6,049 nt of DNA from positions 1-6,049 of the forward strand of contig CALCWC010000004.1 in assembly GCA_937905985.1 (NCBI GenBank). Direction: 5' to 3'. This document shows positions 1 through 5,873 of the stretch, in pieces; position 1 is the stretch's first letter, and the number at the start of each line of letters is the position of its first letter. Position numbers and translations under genes: made by a program. This stretch comes from an uncultured Verrucomicrobiales bacterium. GTDB lineage: Bacteria > Verrucomicrobiota > Verrucomicrobiia > Verrucomicrobiales > Akkermansiaceae. Under the pieces are notes generated by a model. That model had not been told where the DNA came from and searched no databases. It was given only the letters and a program-made list of their open reading frames with translations.

Positions 1-55
1 TGTGACGAAGCTGTGACGAAGCTGTGACGAAGCTGTGACGAAGCTGTGACGAAGC
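1..55. repeat. Tandem 11-bp repeat, five perfect copies
   Basis: Five identical head-to-tail copies of TGTGACGAAGC (minus strand GCTTCGTCACA) run from the first base of the window, so the array may continue outside it. The unit is not a multiple of three. On the plus strand its TGA falls in every frame in turn, so that strand cannot code through it, whereas the minus strand has no stop in any frame. The period is close to one DNA helical turn. No gene is visible in bases 56-181 beside it. I see no spacer structure, so it is not a CRISPR array. Confidence 0.95.
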
Positions 56-132
56 CCAGCTATTTCAATCCCGCCATGTTATAGCTCCGAGTGTCGCCAT
101 CATATCCGACGGCAAGGCTCGCTGTCAAGGTG

Positions 133-168
133 CAAAAAAGGGGACTGCCGTCAGCACGCGGAGCGTGC
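133..168 (-). terminator. Candidate terminator hairpin downstream of the sulfatase
   Basis: A perfect 6-bp stem (GCACGC, loop of 3, GCGTGC; 154-168) lies about 40 bases beyond the sulfatase stop codon. In the minus-strand transcript it is followed, after about nine bases, by CCCC and six U residues (133-144). The gap between stem and U-tract is longer than in a canonical intrinsic terminator, so the call is tentative. A second inverted pair (GACGGCA at 108-114, TGCCGTC at 146-152) could compete with this fold. Confidence 0.35.
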
Positions 169-181
169 ACGAATTTTCAAA

Positions 182-209
182 TCGTAAATTGTAAATCGTC
201 AATTGTCAA
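182..209 (-). repeat. Heptamer array, four units, after the sulfatase stop
   Basis: Read on the minus strand, four consecutive 7-base units follow the TGA stop of the sulfatase with no gap: TTGACAA, TTGACGA, TTTACAA, TTTACGA (consensus TTKACRA). A fifth, degenerate unit (TTTGAAA, 175-181) follows. The same consensus and orientation recur at 4499-4526 and 5984-5997. It resembles, in type only, the short tandemly repeated heptamers known in cyanobacteria. Its function is unknown. Confidence 0.85.
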
Positions 210-1679
210 TCATCTGCGGTTGATGATTTCCTGCAGGCGTGCGTGCATGGCTTGCACGCGGTCGGGGTGCTGTGATGCCACGTCCTGCTTCTCCTCGATG
301 TCGTTGGCGAGGTCGAAGAGGCGGTCGGGCTGGTTGTTTCTGCCCATGACGAGCTTCCAGCTGCCCTGGCGGAGGGCGAGGGTTCCGCCGCCGCTTTCCA
401 CAATCTCGCCGCGCCCGGCGGCATCCTGCCCCAGCAGGGCTGCGGGGTGGGACTCACTGTCCGGCAGGGCATCCGCGGGCACGTCCACGCCGGCAATGGC
501 TGCGAGCGTGCGGGAGAGGTCCACCTGGCTCATGAGCGCGGCGCTCTGTTTGCCTGCGGGCACGTGGCCGGGCCAGCAGACGATGAAGGGCAGGCGGGTG
601 CCTCCCTCCATGATGCCGTACTTGCCGCCGCTGTAGGGGGCGGCGGGGTTGTGGCCCTTGCAGTCCACGTCGGCGTTGTCCAGGTAGCCGTCGGAGATGA
701 CGGGGCCGTTGTCGCTGGTGAAGATGAAGAGGCAGTCGTCATACCCGCTTTCCGTGAGGGCGGTGCGGATGCGGCCCAGGCAGTCGTCCATCTGCAGGGT
801 CACATCCCCGCGGATGCCCAGCCCGCTCTTGCCGCAGAAGCGCTTGTGCGGGTCGCGCGGCACGTGGATGTCGTTGGTGCAGAAGTAGAGGAAGATGGGC
901 TTGCCCGCGCTTTCCTTGATGAAGCGCACGGCATCGTCCGTGATGGTGTCGGCCAGGTCCTGGTCCTTCCAGAGGGCGGCGGTGCCGCCGCTCATGTGGC
1001 CGATGCGGGAGATGCCGTCGATGATGGTCTTGTCATGCTGGTGGTCGGCGGGGCGCCCCCACTTCTTGAGCAGCTCCGGGTGTTCCTCACCCGTGAGCTC
1101 GCCGGGGAAGGGCTTGCGGTAGTCGATGCGGATGGGGTCCTTGGGGTCCAGGTTCACCACGCTGCCGTTGCGCAGGTACACGCAGGGCACGCGGTCCGCG
1201 GTGGCGGCCATGATGAAGGAGTAGTCGAAGCCGACCTCCGCGGGGCCGGGCGTGATGTGGGAGTTCCAGTCGGTGGGCTGGTTGCCGCGGCCGAGGCCGA
1301 GGTGCCACTTGCCGATGGCCGCGGTGCGGTAGCCGGCCTGCTGCATGAGGGCGGGCAGGCCCGCGCGCTCCTCCTTGGTGGGCAGGGCCAGCTTGGCGTC
1401 GCCGTCCAGGATGTTGGTGTTGTTGCGCCAGGCGTACTGCCCGGTGAGCAGGGAGCAGCGGGAGGGCGTGCACACGGAGTGCGTGCTGTGGGCATCCGTG
1501 AACGTGAGCCCCTGGTCCGCCAGACGCTCCAGGTTGGGGCAGGGGGCCTTTTCGCAGCCGTACGCGGAGGTGTCGTGGTAGCCCAGGTCGTCTGTCAGGA
1601 AAATGACGATGGCCTTGGGCTTGTCCGCCGCCAGCAGGGGCAGCGCCGCCAGCAGGGAGAGCAGGAGTGCGCGTTTCAT
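210..1679 (-). CDS. Exported sulfatase, arylsulfatase-type (S1 family, Cys-type FGly)
   Basis: This is a 489-residue enzyme predicted to hydrolyse sulfate esters in the periplasm or at the cell surface. Residues 1-18 form a signal peptide (Lys-Arg, then a Leu/Ala-rich core, with likely cleavage near Ala17/Ala18). The alkaline-phosphatase-fold sulfatase motifs appear in order: TDDLGY with metal ligands Asp30 and Asp31; CTPSR at 70-74, where Cys70 would become the catalytic formylglycine; GKWHLG (Lys124, His126); the HVP motif (His272); SDNG (Asp323, Asn324); and GGKYGIMEGGTR (Lys353). Nothing essential is missing, and the length is normal for the family. Activity would need a sulfatase-maturing enzyme, which is not in the window. 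The ATG lies four bases after the stop codon of the upstream 40-aa gene with no clear SD, so it is probably translationally coupled and transcribed from the symporter promoter. The sulfated substrate cannot be named from this sequence; a glycan is likely. Confidence 0.93.
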   Translation of the reverse strand: MKRALLLSLLAALPLLAADKPKAIVIFLTDDLGYHDTSAYGCEKAPCPNLERLADQGLTFTDAHSTHSVCTPSRCSLLTGQYAWRNNTNILDGDAKLALPTKEERAGLPALMQQAGYRTAAIGKWHLGLGRGNQPTDWNSHITPGPAEVGFDYSFIMAATADRVPCVYLRNGSVVNLDPKDPIRIDYRKPFPGELTGEEHPELLKKWGRPADHQHDKTIIDGISRIGHMSGGTAALWKDQDLADTITDDAVRFIKESAGKPIFLYFCTNDIHVPRDPHKRFCGKSGLGIRGDVTLQMDDCLGRIRTALTESGYDDCLFIFTSDNGPVISDGYLDNADVDCKGHNPAAPYSGGKYGIMEGGTRLPFIVCWPGHVPAGKQSAALMSQVDLSRTLAAIAGVDVPADALPDSESHPAALLGQDAAGRGEIVESGGGTLALRQGSWKLVMGRNNQPDRLFDLANDIEEKQDVASQHPDRVQAMHARLQEIINRR

Positions 1680-1683
1680 GCCG

Positions 1684-1806
1684 TTAGCGGTTTTGCTGTT
1701 GGCTCTGCTTCTTGTCTGCGCGCACCAGAAGGGTGCTGCACCAGATGAACAGCGTCCACACGGCGGCCACGGAGATGGACATGGTGATGATGCCGGTAAG
1801 TGTCAT
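1684..1806 (-). CDS. NSS transporter small subunit (MetS-like), 40 aa
   Basis: A 40-codon ORF beginning MTLTGIITMS and ending QSQQQNR. It has a short N-terminus, one hydrophobic helix over about residues 5-28, then a charged tail (RADKK), as expected of a single-pass membrane protein. Its ATG overlaps the symporter TGA as ATGA, and its TAA is four bases before the sulfatase ATG. AAGGA at 1818-1822 lies 11 bases upstream of the ATG as a possible SD. Bacterial NSS symporters are often followed by such a tiny subunit; the described case is MetS of the MetPS methionine transporter of Corynebacterium glutamicum. Position, size and topology all match. That it associates with the transporter is inferred from family knowledge. 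It is short enough to be missed by length-filtered gene calling. Confidence 0.85.
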   Translation of the reverse strand: MTLTGIITMSISVAAVWTLFIWCSTLLVRADKKQSQQQNR

Positions 1807-3548
1807 GAGCGGGGTTTCCTTTCTGTTGGTTCACCCGGAAGGGTCTTGTTGCGGAATCTCTTGGAGGTGTGCACCACCATGCAGCAGAAGCCCAGGCTGA
1901 TGAGCACCCAGAGCATGGGCAGCACCGCGCCCACCTTGCACTCCAGCAAATCACGGACGGGTTGGCAGAGCTCGTTGAAAATGTTGTCGTACAGCCACGC
2001 CACGAAGATGATGCCTAAAATACCGGGCGCGGACCAGTTGACAACGAACTTCAGCAGGCCGGTGGGGATGTGGATGAGCGCGCCGCGCCGCAGCTCCTCG
2101 ATGCCGCGGTCCGTACCGATGATGAAGCGGAACATGATAAAGTTGAGCGCGGTGATGATGTAGAGGCTCATGGTTCCCACCCAGAAGTCCATGGTGGAGA
2201 GGCCGACCATGTCGTCGCCGGAGAACCAGGCCACCATGAGGGCGCCGATAAAGGTGAGGAAGCTGACAATGGCGACGCTGTGGGCACGCGAGGCTCCCCA
2301 GTATTCCTCAATGAAGGAGATGGCGGGCTGCACCATCGAGATGGAGCTGGTGATGGCCGCCACGAACAGCAGCACAAAGAAGACCGTGCCGAAGAGCTGC
2401 CCCAGCGGCATGGCCGCGAACACCTGCGGCAGCACGTTGAACCCCAGCCCGAACGTGCTCGCCCCCGCAGCCGCCGCCACGCCCAGGAACGACACCGCGG
2501 CGGGGATGATCATCAGGCCCGCCAGGCCCACCTCCACCGCCTCGTTGGCGGCGTTCGCGGTGAGCGAGCTGAGCGCGATGTCCTTCTTGGGCTCCACATA
2601 GCTGCTGTAGCAGATGATGACGCCGAAACCGATGGAAAGCGTCCAGAAAATCTGCCCTGCGGCGGCCACCCACAGGCCGGGGTTGAGCAGGCCGTGCCAG
2701 AGGTCGATGGATTCCGCGCGCACCTCCACGCCGGGGTTGGCCTTCTGCACTTTCTCGATGAACGCCTTGGTTTGCTCCGGGGTGGAGTTGGCGGGCACCA
2801 TGTCCAGCGTCTTGGTGCCGCCCTTGCCGTCGTCGGTCACCAGCACCACCTTGTCCGGGTTCCACATGTAGCCCAGGCCCTGCTCCACGCTGCGCTCCGG
2901 GTATGCGGGGTCCGGCGTGCCCAGGGTGAGCACGCGCACCAGGATGGCGATGGCGATGAGCAGCAGGATGGGCATGCTCCACTTGCAGAACCACTCGATG
3001 CCCTTCACCACGCCGCGGTACAGCAGGTAGAAGTTGGCGAACAGCGCCAGCAGGAAGAAGATGATGAGGCTGCTTTCCTTCAGGAAGATGTCGCCGTCCG
3101 CGTCTGCGCCCGTGAAGCGCGTGAAAAAGTCGCCGAACTGCTCCGGCGTCTCCATGTTCAGGTCGCCCAGCGCCATGTGCCACGCATAGCCCAGCGTCCA
3201 GCCCTCCAGGTTCATGTAGTACATGCTGATGCCCAGCGGGATTACCACGCCGAACACGCCCAGGTATTTCCACTTGTGCGCGTAGTCGGAAAGCAGGGTG
3301 AAGATGGACGCGCTGGAGTGCCCGCCCAGCCTGCCGCCGCAGCGCCCCAGCGACCACTCCATCCAGCTGAGCGCCAGCCCCATGAAGACGAACGCGCAGA
3401 AGTACGCAATCATGAACGCGCCGCCGCCGTACTGCGCCGCCAAGCCCGGAAAGCGCAGGAAATTGCCGAATCCCACCGCGCTGCCGGCCACGGCCAGCAC
3501 CACTGTCAATCCGCTGCTCCAAGAATCTCCCCTTTTTCCCTTTGACAT
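1803..3548 (-). CDS. Na+-dependent amino acid symporter, NSS/SNF family (LeuT-like)
   Basis: A 581-residue inner-membrane protein with the 12-helix LeuT fold, predicted to import an amino acid together with Na+. TM1 carries AGSAVGFGNFLRFP (21-34), matching the unwound TM1 of LeuT. Aligning by eye with LeuT, the Na+ ligands are kept (Gly22, Ala24, Val25, Asn29, Thr303, Asn335, Ala397, Thr400, Ser401), as are the gate pair Arg32/Asp454 and Tyr111. Glu339 occupies the LeuT Glu290 position, which predicts chloride independence. Two features differ from LeuT. About 50 extra residues sit in extracellular loop 3 (roughly 233-286). The LeuT Phe253 position in the substrate site is Trp302. The start is supported by the N-terminal match to LeuT and by a promoter just upstream. 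It is the first gene of a unit with a 40-aa small subunit and a sulfatase. The exact substrate is not determined. Confidence 0.95.
   Translation of the reverse strand: MSKGKRGDSWSSGLTVVLAVAGSAVGFGNFLRFPGLAAQYGGGAFMIAYFCAFVFMGLALSWMEWSLGRCGGRLGGHSSASIFTLLSDYAHKWKYLGVFGVVIPLGISMYYMNLEGWTLGYAWHMALGDLNMETPEQFGDFFTRFTGADADGDIFLKESSLIIFFLLALFANFYLLYRGVVKGIEWFCKWSMPILLLIAIAILVRVLTLGTPDPAYPERSVEQGLGYMWNPDKVVLVTDDGKGGTKTLDMVPANSTPEQTKAFIEKVQKANPGVEVRAESIDLWHGLLNPGLWVAAAGQIFWTLSIGFGVIICYSSYVEPKKDIALSSLTANAANEAVEVGLAGLMIIPAAVSFLGVAAAAGASTFGLGFNVLPQVFAAMPLGQLFGTVFFVLLFVAAITSSISMVQPAISFIEEYWGASRAHSVAIVSFLTFIGALMVAWFSGDDMVGLSTMDFWVGTMSLYIITALNFIMFRFIIGTDRGIEELRRGALIHIPTGLLKFVVNWSAPGILGIIFVAWLYDNIFNELCQPVRDLLECKVGAVLPMLWVLISLGFCCMVVHTSKRFRNKTLPGEPTERKPRS
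1818..1822 (-). promoter_or_regulatory. Possible ribosome binding site for the small subunit gene
   Basis: AAGGA on the minus strand, inside the 3' end of the symporter gene, 11 bases before the ATG at 1806. The spacing is slightly long. It is the only SD-like match seen within the symporter-sulfatase unit, and together with the ATGA overlap it supports the 40-aa reading frame being translated. Confidence 0.4.
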
Positions 3549-3564
3549 AACTCTTTACGCGGTT

Positions 3565-3593
3565 ATCCTAATCGCCCGCCGTTGCAATGTCAA
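3565..3593 (-). promoter_or_regulatory. Sigma70-type promoter of the symporter-sulfatase unit
   Basis: On the minus strand, a perfect -35 TTGACA (3588-3593) is separated by 17 bp from TAGGAT (3565-3570; four of six -10 consensus positions). Transcription would begin near 3558, giving a leader of only about ten bases before the ATG at 3548. The only SD-like bases (AAAGAG) end two bases before the ATG, which is too close for normal SD pairing. The same -10 hexamer and spacing occur in the promoter at 5874-5902. Confidence 0.7.
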
Positions 3594-3599
3594 GCTTAT

Positions 3600-3622
3600 C
3601 CGCGCGCGCGAGGCGCGCGCGG
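3600..3622. other. Perfect 10-bp GC hairpin between ABC and symporter genes
   Basis: CCGCGCGCGC (3600-3609) and GCGCGCGCGG (3613-3622) form a perfect stem with a three-base loop. It lies 18 bases beyond the ABC ATPase stop codon and six bases upstream of the symporter -35 box. No U-tract follows, so it is not a canonical intrinsic terminator. It could act as an mRNA 3'-end barrier or a weak terminator. The alternating CG run could also adopt unusual DNA structure. Confidence 0.8.
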
Positions 3623-3640
3623 GAGAACCGAAAACGCCAA

Positions 3641-4495
3641 TCAATTTTCCCCCCTCTCCGCCAACTTCGCCCGTATACCCTTCAAGAAGACGCTTTCCAG
3701 CGTGTTGCGGGCGGGTGCGGTGCCCACCCAGGCCTCACCCGCCACGGCGCGCAGCTGCTCCAGCAGCTCCGGCGTGGGGTTGGACAGCGTGACCTCCGTG
3801 CGGCGGGAATCGCGCGTCAACTCGTCCACGGAGCCTTCCGCAATCAGGTTGCCCTGGTAGAGGATGCCCACGCGGTCGCAGACCTCCTGCACCTGCTCCA
3901 GCAGGTGGGAGCAAAGGAAGATGGTGGTTCCCTGCGCGCGCAGCTGCAGGATGATATCGCGGATGGTGCGGGAGCCGAGGGGGTCCACCCCGGCGGTCGG
4001 CTCGTCCAGCACCAGCAGGCGCGGGTTCTGCACCAGCGCCTGCGCCAGGCCCACGCGCTGCAGCATGCCCTTGGAATACCCGCCCAGGCGCCGATGCGCC
4101 GCCTCCTGCAGCCCCGCAAGCTCCAGCAGCTCGTCCGTGCGCTCGCGCAGCGCGGTGCCGCGCAAGCCGCACAGGCGGCCGTAGAAGCGCACGGTCTCGG
4201 CACCGGTGAGGAACTTGTAGAAGTACGGGTTTTCCGGCAGGAAGCCAATCTCTCGGCGGTTGACGGAAGCCGCGGCGGGGTGGCCGAACACGCGGCAGGA
4301 GCCGGCATCCGGGCGCAGCAGGCCCACCAGCATTTTCATGATGGTGCTCTTGCCGCTGCCGTTGGGGCCTATGAGACCGTACACGCCCCCCTGCGGTATC
4401 TGCAGGCTCACGCCCTTGACGGCATAGACCCCGCCCTTTCCCCAATGCCCGGGGAAGCTCTTGTGCACGGAATCTATCTCAACCGCGGAACTCAC
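3641..4495 (-). CDS. ABC transporter ATP-binding protein (ABC-2 exporter type)
   Basis: A 284-residue cytoplasmic ATPase subunit. Walker A is GPNGSGKST (43-51). The Q-loop region reads GFLPENPYFY (84-93), with Glu88 about where many ABC proteins have Gln, a variant common in ABC-2-type ATPases. The signature is YSKGMLQR (140-147), Walker B with the catalytic Glu is LLVLDEP (160-166), and the switch His is His197. A C-terminal extension of about 70 residues follows. All catalytic residues are present. The start is GTG at 4495; no ATG exists before Walker A, and a later GTG (residue 10) would cut into the first strand. The GTG is three bases after a heptamer array and lacks an SD. It probably shares the dipeptidase transcript and relies on coupling or reinitiation. 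No membrane permease is encoded nearby, so the partner and the transported substrate are unknown. Confidence 0.93.
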   Translation of the reverse strand: MSSAVEIDSVHKSFPGHWGKGGVYAVKGVSLQIPQGGVYGLIGPNGSGKSTIMKMLVGLLRPDAGSCRVFGHPAAASVNRREIGFLPENPYFYKFLTGAETVRFYGRLCGLRGTALRERTDELLELAGLQEAAHRRLGGYSKGMLQRVGLAQALVQNPRLLVLDEPTAGVDPLGSRTIRDIILQLRAQGTTIFLCSHLLEQVQEVCDRVGILYQGNLIAEGSVDELTRDSRRTEVTLSNPTPELLEQLRAVAGEAWVGTAPARNTLESVFLKGIRAKLAERGEN

Positions 4496-4498
4496 AAA

Positions 4499-4526
4499 TT
4501 GTAAATTGTAAATCGTAAATTGTAAA
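4499..4526 (-). repeat. Heptamer array, four units, between dipeptidase and ABC genes
   Basis: On the minus strand, immediately after the TAA of the dipeptidase gene, come TTTACAA, TTTACGA, TTTACAA and TTTACAA, then TTT and the GTG start of the ABC gene. The array therefore occupies nearly all of the 31-base gap. It is a strongly AT-rich island in GC-rich DNA and shares consensus, phase to the stop codon and orientation with the array at 182-209. Confidence 0.9.
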
Positions 4527-5867
4527 TTATTTGGCTTTCGCCATCAGCCTGAGCATATTCTTGGCCATCTCGATTCCCTTCTCGAAAATCTCCACACGCA
4601 TGTTCTCGTTGGGGGAGTGGATGCGGGCGTCCGGAAGGTCGAGCCCCAAGAAGAGCGCATCCTTGCCGAGCACCTTGGAAACCTCTGCGATAATCGGGAT
4701 GGAGCCGCCCTCGCGTACCAGCACGGGCGCGTTGCCGAAGGTCATCTCCTGCGCCTTCTGCGCCGCCTTGCCGAACGCGGAGTTCGGGTCGCTCAGGTAG
4801 GCGTCGCCCGCGTGCTGGCGGGTGAACTTCATGCGCACGCTCGGCGGGCACACCTTCTTGAAGTGGGCCTCCACCTTGTCCATCACGGCCTCGGGGTCCT
4901 GGCCGGGCACCAGACGGCAGCTCATCTTGGCGAACGCGTGCGTGGGGATGACCGTCTTGGAGCCCTCGCCCTCGTAGCCGCCGGAGATGCCGTTGAGCTC
5001 GAAGGTGGGGCGGGCGTACACGCATTCCGCGCCGGTGAAGCCCGTTTCCGTGCGCAGCTGGGGCACGCCGGTGAGCTCGGCGAGCTCGGCATCGCTCATG
5101 CCGGGCACGCGGCGCCAGCTCTCGCGCTCCCACTGCTCGATTTCATGCACGCCGTCGTAGAAGCCCTCCACGGTCACGTGGTTGTTTTCATCGTGCGTGG
5201 TGGCAATCATCTCGCAGAGCGTGGTGATGGGGTTGGCTACCGCGCCGCCGAAGATGCCGGAGTGCAGGTCCATGGCGGGGGCGGAAACCTCCAGCTCGAA
5301 GCAGCACAGGCCCTTCAGGCCGTAGGAGAACGAGGGGATGTCCGGTGCGGCCATGCCCGTGTCGCTCACCACGATGACATCGCATGCCAGGTCCTTCTGG
5401 GCCTCCGGCGTGCGGATGAACTTGAACAGGCTCTCGCTGCCGCGTTCCTCCTCGCCCTCCAGCAGGTAAATCACGTTGAGCGGCAGCTTGCCGTCCTCCT
5501 GAATCAGCTCCTGCGCGCCAAGGATGTGCGCCATGATCTCGCCCTTGTCGTCGGATGCGCCGCGCGCGTACACGCGGCCGTCGCGGATTTCAGGCTTGAA
5601 CGGGTCGCTTTTCCACTCGGCGATGGGATCCACGGGCATCACGTCGTAGTGGCCGTAGATGAGCACCGTGGGCGCTCCCTCCACCTTTGGGCTGTGCGCC
5701 ACCACAATCGGGTGGATGTCCGTCAGGTGCTTCTTGGCGTCAAAACCGAGCGAGCTCAGCTTCTCCACCAGGAAATCCGCGCAACGCTCCACATCCTTTG
5801 CATACTCCGCCACCGCGGACACGCTCGGGATACTCAAAAAGGCAAAAAGGTCATCTATCTTGCTCAT
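4527..5867 (-). CDS. M20 family metallo-dipeptidase (CNDP-like)
   Basis: A 446-residue cytoplasmic zinc-type peptidase predicted to cleave dipeptides or short peptides; there is no signal peptide. Aligned by eye to the carnosinase/CNDP2 branch of M20, it has YGHYDVMP (metal His73; Asp75 supports it), RGASDDKG (bridging Asp106), EGEEERGS (general base Glu140, metal Glu141), VSDT (metal Asp169), DLHSG (His202, dimer-contributed substrate contact) and RIHSPNE (metal His417). The dimerisation lid lies between the two parts of the catalytic domain, at about residues 185-310. Length and motif order are normal for the family. The ATG at 5867 fits the N-terminus of M20 relatives. AGGA seven bases upstream looks like an SD but overlaps the proposed -10 box, so the mRNA may be leaderless. 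The ABC ATPase follows after 31 bases, probably on the same transcript. The precise peptide substrate is unknown. Confidence 0.94.
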   Translation of the reverse strand: MSKIDDLFAFLSIPSVSAVAEYAKDVERCADFLVEKLSSLGFDAKKHLTDIHPIVVAHSPKVEGAPTVLIYGHYDVMPVDPIAEWKSDPFKPEIRDGRVYARGASDDKGEIMAHILGAQELIQEDGKLPLNVIYLLEGEEERGSESLFKFIRTPEAQKDLACDVIVVSDTGMAAPDIPSFSYGLKGLCCFELEVSAPAMDLHSGIFGGAVANPITTLCEMIATTHDENNHVTVEGFYDGVHEIEQWERESWRRVPGMSDAELAELTGVPQLRTETGFTGAECVYARPTFELNGISGGYEGEGSKTVIPTHAFAKMSCRLVPGQDPEAVMDKVEAHFKKVCPPSVRMKFTRQHAGDAYLSDPNSAFGKAAQKAQEMTFGNAPVLVREGGSIPIIAEVSKVLGKDALFLGLDLPDARIHSPNENMRVEIFEKGIEMAKNMLRLMAKAK

Positions 5868-5873
5868 GCCCCC

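Noticed and set aside
1..55. CRISPR array
   Set aside because: Copies are 11 bp and directly adjacent with no spacers, and no cas gene is present.
64..105. Short minus-strand peptides (for example MMATLGAITWRD) beside the 11-bp array
   Set aside because: Only 5-12 codons, no SD and no family resemblance that I can support.
447..1748. 433-codon open frame on the plus strand opposite the sulfatase
   Set aside because: Its product is a low-complexity Ala/Val/Gly-rich sequence, as expected from the antisense of a GC-rich gene, and the opposite strand encodes a complete sulfatase with all its motifs.
3090..3104. Calcium-binding EF-hand-like run DADGD (symporter residues 149-153)
   Set aside because: It lacks the glycine at position six and the distal acidic ligand of an EF-hand loop. 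An acidic stretch in an extracellular loop is unremarkable.
2070..3545. 491-codon open frame on the plus strand opposite the symporter
   Set aside because: Composition is dominated by His, Arg, Glu and Ala with no hydrophobic core or recognisable motif. It mirrors the symporter gene and is a shadow frame.
4492..5133. Minus-strand frame running from inside the dipeptidase into the heptamer array
   Set aside because: It is an out-of-phase reading of the dipeptidase gene. Its repetitive tail (IYNLRFTIYNL) is just the translated heptamer repeat.
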